Assembly (NCBI GenBank): GCA_035499215.1
Contig: DATJZH010000312.1
Span: 1-15,079, forward strand
Reading direction: 5' to 3'
Origin: DATJZH01 sp035499215
GTDB lineage: Bacteria; Actinomycetota; Actinomycetes; Streptosporangiales; Streptosporangiaceae
DNA: 15,079 bases
The notes below the pieces were generated by a model, which ran no database searches, was not told the origin of the DNA, and saw only the letters and a program-made list of their open reading frames with translations. The position numbers were made by a program, and so were the translations under genes. Numbering within the stretch: the first letter of the stretch is position 1; the number at the start of each line of letters is the position of its first letter. Below are positions 12,933-15,079 of the stretch, piece by piece.

Positions 12933-13778
12933 CTACAGCCACTGCCCGGTTAGCTCGGCCAGGTCATCCGTTTCGGCCTTGCCAGAGCGGAAGACCCCGT
13001 TGAGCACTTCTGGTTTCCAGATGCTGGTGATACCGAAGGCGTTGTCGCCGGTCCCTCCGCTTTTTGCCAGGCGCATCGCGGCGGCGTGGGCGCCCGTGTG
13101 GAGCGCGGCCTTGGCAGCCTGGACGCTCTCCCAGGCCGTGAAGGTGTAGTTGCGGCGCCCGATGGTCGCGAAGCACGAGCCGAGGTAACCGTTGTTGCCG
13201 AGCTGTTCCATCACGACGCTGGTGGTCGCGTCGTACAGCGTGAACTGGTGTTCTGGGTCGATGTCGATCCACGTCACGCTGAAGGCGCCCGGGATAGCCC
13301 GGCGCTGGGTGTCGACGTGCAGGCCAACGCCGTACCTGGTGACCGGCTCCATGTCGGCTGGCGTAATGTGCGCCTGCAGGCCGAGCTGGGTGAGCATGGT
13401 GGCAGTGTCGAAGTAGCCGGTGACCTTCGCGACGCGGTCGGCGGCGGGGTCGTAGTCGATGAAGTCGGCGCCCGGAAGCGCGACCGTCTGCCCGGTCGCC
13501 GGCCCGGCGGGCATCGGGCCGGTGTTGGTGCCACGCATCAGCCACTGGGCAGCTGCCGTGGTGTCGCTGGTGGGGGCCACGCTTAACAGGTCGAAATGCA
13601 CGTCAGGGAAACCGGTCAGCAGCGTGGCCACGTTCGCGGCCAGCGCGTCGCCGGTAAGCGGGCCGCCGGTCGTGGGGTCCTGGTAGCTGCCGCCGTCGGC
13701 CATCGATCGCACGACGGCCCCCGGGTCGTGGTCGTTCCAGGCAGCGAAGTAGCGGTCGAGAGCGTCAGTCAGGGACAT
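12933..13778 (-). CDS. Two-domain SnoaL-like (NTF2-fold) protein with C-terminal ABM-like domain
   Basis: A 281-residue cytoplasmic protein. Residues 1 to about 135 are a SnoaL/NTF2-like domain: LTDALDRYFAAWNDHDPGAV, then SYQDPTTGGPLTG, FPDVHFDLLSVAPTSD and GYFDTATMLTQLGL. This is the pattern of polyketide cyclase-like and ester cyclase-like proteins. Residues about 145-281 look like a dimeric alpha-beta barrel of the monooxygenase (ABM-like) type, with FSVTWIDIDPEHQFTLYDAT, then YTFTAWESVQAAKAALHTGA and HAAAMRLA. ATG 13778 has GGAG about eight bases upstream. The gene stands alone. The substrate is unknown and no cofactor site is visible. Fold-level assignments are fairly sure; the catalytic role is open. 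Confidence 0.78.
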   Translation of the reverse strand: MSLTDALDRYFAAWNDHDPGAVVRSMADGGSYQDPTTGGPLTGDALAANVATLLTGFPDVHFDLLSVAPTSDTTAAAQWLMRGTNTGPMPAGPATGQTVALPGADFIDYDPAADRVAKVTGYFDTATMLTQLGLQAHITPADMEPVTRYGVGLHVDTQRRAIPGAFSVTWIDIDPEHQFTLYDATTSVVMEQLGNNGYLGSCFATIGRRNYTFTAWESVQAAKAALHTGAHAAAMRLAKSGGTGDNAFGITSIWKPEVLNGVFRSGKAETDDLAELTGQWL

Positions 13779-14131
13779 CAGGAATCTCCAGGGCTAGTAC
13801 GGGCATCCGGATTCGGGGAAGCAGCCCGGGCTCAGCTGGCATCAGTCCCTGCACGGGGCTTCGCCCGATGTGGCCTGGCCAGCAACCCGCTGCGCCTCCC
13901 GCTCAAACATGGCGGCGCGGGCAGACAGGCCCAGCACCACGATCTCCCCGAAGCCACCATCTGGTCCAGGCCCCGGGGCTTAGCGGAGGATCCTGTACCG
14001 CTTTCCTCAGGCCCCATGAAATCCGGGAGCTCGCCGATTCTGAAGGCAGTCAGGTCGCAGGCGTCCCGGCGGGTTACCTCGTCGGACAAAACGAGCTCGG
14101 ATGACCCCGTCGGCGCCGGACGCATAGGGCA
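13779..14131. other. Intergenic stretch without a convincing gene
   Basis: About 350 bases lie between the SnoaL-like gene and the recombinase remnant. Open frames on both strands overlap each other; an example is plus-strand MKSGSSPILKAVRSQASRRV from 14017. None combines a ribosome-binding site with a recognised product. It may hold further decayed recombinase or insertion-sequence DNA. Confidence 0.4.
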
Positions 14132-14400
14132 GGGGTGAGCGCGCCGGGCTCGCCGGGCCTGGGAATGCGGACCCGCTTGATGGCGATACGGATGCCTGCC
14201 TGCTGGTACATCAGCGTGATCATGTGCCGCTTCCGGGCGGTGACGGCTCCCTCGGCGCCGCCCAGGTCGGCGAGCGCGTCGCCGTGAGCGCCGGCGTGCC
14301 CGGCCAGCCAGCCGGCGTACGCGGCGGCCTGCCGCTTGCAGGCCCTGACGGTGCCGGCTGAGAGCTTGCAGCGGGTCAAGGTGCCGGTGCACCGCGGCGA
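14132..14400 (-). pseudogene. N-terminal (core-binding) remnant of a tyrosine recombinase
   Basis: A minus frame reads TLTRCKLSAGTVRACKRQAA, then AYAGWLAGHAGAHGDALADL, AVTARKRHM, TLMYQQAGIRIAIKRVRIPR and PGEPGALTP. This matches the SAM-like core-binding domain and linker of actinomycete phage-type integrases. The usual residues between the RH(L/M) helix and TLMYQQAG appear to be missing. The catalytic C-terminal domain (Arg...HxxR...Tyr) is absent; after ALTP the frame becomes unrelated basic sequence. It is therefore a short relic of an integrase, possibly from the element whose transfer genes lie upstream. The call rests on remembered family pattern. Confidence 0.55.
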
Positions 14401-14514
14401 GGGCTTCCGAGGAGGCCCCCGCGACGCCGCCGGCAGGCGGCAACGGGACGACGGGCGCGGCCACCGGGCGGCGTGCGGGGCGGCTGCCAGGCGCCGTGCG
14501 TATGCCATTGGCCT

Positions 14515-14800
14515 ATGACAACCGATGAAGGCTACCGCCGGGGCAGGCACGTGGTTCGCGCCTTGCACGTCCATCTGGTCTTCGTGACCAGGTACCGGCA
14601 CGGCGTGCTGGCCGGAGAGCACATCCGATACCTGGCCGAAGTGTGTGTCCGCCAAGGTGTTCCGGGACCTCGAAGCCATACTCGCGGGGTGCGCCGGGGA
14701 GGACGACCACGTGCACCTGCTGATCGAGTACCCGTCGAAGGCGGCGGTCCCGGCCCTGGTGAACTCCCCTCAAAGGCGTGTCGGCGCGCAGGTACTAGCG
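14515..14800 (+). pseudogene. tnpA: Broken IS200/IS605-type TnpA (Y1 transposase)
   Basis: ATG 14515 opens TTDEGYRRGRHVVRALHVHL, then VFVTRYRHGVLAGEHIRYLA, the usual TnpA N-terminus. At about 14643 the reading passes to the next frame: AKVFRDLEAILAGCAGEDDH, then VHLLIEYPSKAAVPALVNS. This contains the HUH metal-binding motif (HVHLL). A further shift near 14768 gives LKGVSARRY and an immediate stop. The helix with the catalytic tyrosine is not found. At least two frame breaks and a missing C-terminus make it a dead relic. Confidence 0.85.
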
Positions 14801-15079
14801 GCCACGCTGTCGGCACATGAGCCGGTAGTGTTCGATGTCCACGTTCCGGCAGGTCTGGGCGGCGACCCCGGCCCGATGGCGCCCGGGCGGAATCCCCTGA
14901 CTATCAGCCAGACCGCCAGGACCATCTCCTGCACGGCAATGGGAAGAATCAAGATCGTGAAGGAGGTCACGGGAGCGTGGCGGAACAAGGCCGACAGGCA
15001 GGCGGTGAGCAGCAAAAACACGGCTGCGATGCCCCAGCCTGACAGCCAGCGCGGAACCAGGCGCGAGCGGTAGAAGACG
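14770..15079 (-). CDS. DUF4386-like membrane protein, C-terminal part, runs off right edge
   Basis: The minus frame is open from the window edge and reads VFYRSRLVPRWLSGWGIAAV, then FLLLTACLSALFRHAPVTSF and TILILPIAVQEMVLAVWLIV, RGFRPGAI. The YRSRLVPRWLSGWG and LPIAVQE..LAVWLIVRGF motifs are the usual end of DUF4386 integral membrane proteins. Two transmembrane helices are visible. After RGFRPGAI the frame runs about 42 residues further (to the stop at 14770) through sequence that overlaps the TnpA relic and looks non-native. The natural C-terminus may therefore have been altered by the mobile-element insertion. The start lies outside the window. Confidence 0.7.
   Translation of the reverse strand, partial: VFYRSRLVPRWLSGWGIAAVFLLLTACLSALFRHAPVTSFTILILPIAVQEMVLAVWLIVRGFRPGAIGPGSPPRPAGTWTSNTTGSCADSVAASTCAPTRL

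Noticed and set aside
12921..12941. Direct repeat CTGCTGCGC-TTT-CTGCTGCGC
   Set aside because: Short repeat at the 3' end of the SnoaL-like gene; easily explained by codon bias or slippage.
12475..12942. Minus frame rich in Ala/Ser/Arg over the tandem repeats
   Set aside because: It is the antisense of the lectin repeats and of the 21-base repeats; no start signal and no family.

Overview
The window is about 70% GC. It carries actinomycete signature families (a WhiB-like regulator, an XRE/DUF5753 regulator with a DUF6879 partner, DUF2637, DUF4913, PadR with a HAAS-type partner) and GTG or leaderless starts. It therefore comes from a high-GC actinomycete, but I cannot fix the genus. No rRNA, tRNA or CRISPR array was seen.

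Layout. (1) 1-1250: an IS4-type transposase, cut by the left edge and frameshifted near its C-terminus. (2) 1567-3188, minus strand: a three-gene operon of a small protein, a DUF6879 protein and an XRE/DUF5753 regulator. It faces a 196-base regulatory region with five ATAGT(C)-type sites that overlap a good promoter. (3) 3385-9659, plus strand: a compact accessory module of integrative-element or plasmid type. It starts with two ribbon-helix-helix-like small genes (frame-damaged) and a decayed DUF2637 copy. Intact genes follow: DUF2637 membrane protein, VirD4/TraG-like coupling ATPase, DUF4913 protein, two unknown small proteins, a large palindromic element, ssb, a small unknown, a GIY-YIG-like protein and a WhiB-like regulator. 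Many junctions overlap by ATGA or GTGA. (4) 9847-10150: the tail of an IS1380-type transposase. (5) 10519-11438, minus strand: a PadR regulator, apparently leaderless and with a palindromic operator over its -35 box, and a HAAS-type membrane protein, with a strong hairpin downstream. (6) 11884-12632: a beta-trefoil (ricin-like) protein followed by three WRWC-CxxC zinc-binding-like repeats, apparently split by one missing base. (7) 12933-13778, minus strand: a two-domain SnoaL-like protein. (8) 14132-15079: remnants of a tyrosine recombinase and an IS200-type TnpA, then the 3' end of a DUF4386-like membrane protein running off the right edge.

How it fits together. Region 3 looks like the DNA-transfer and accessory part of a former conjugative or integrative element: coupling ATPase, membrane partner, SSB and WhiB regulator. 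No relaxase, replication gene or intact integrase lies in the window, and the flanks are littered with broken transposases and recombinases. The most striking non-coding object is the roughly 200-base nested palindrome just upstream of ssb. It has four alternating copies of CCCTTGAC and an alternative hairpin that competes with the outer stem. It could be a structured RNA leader, a single-strand origin or transfer origin, or a miniature mobile element.
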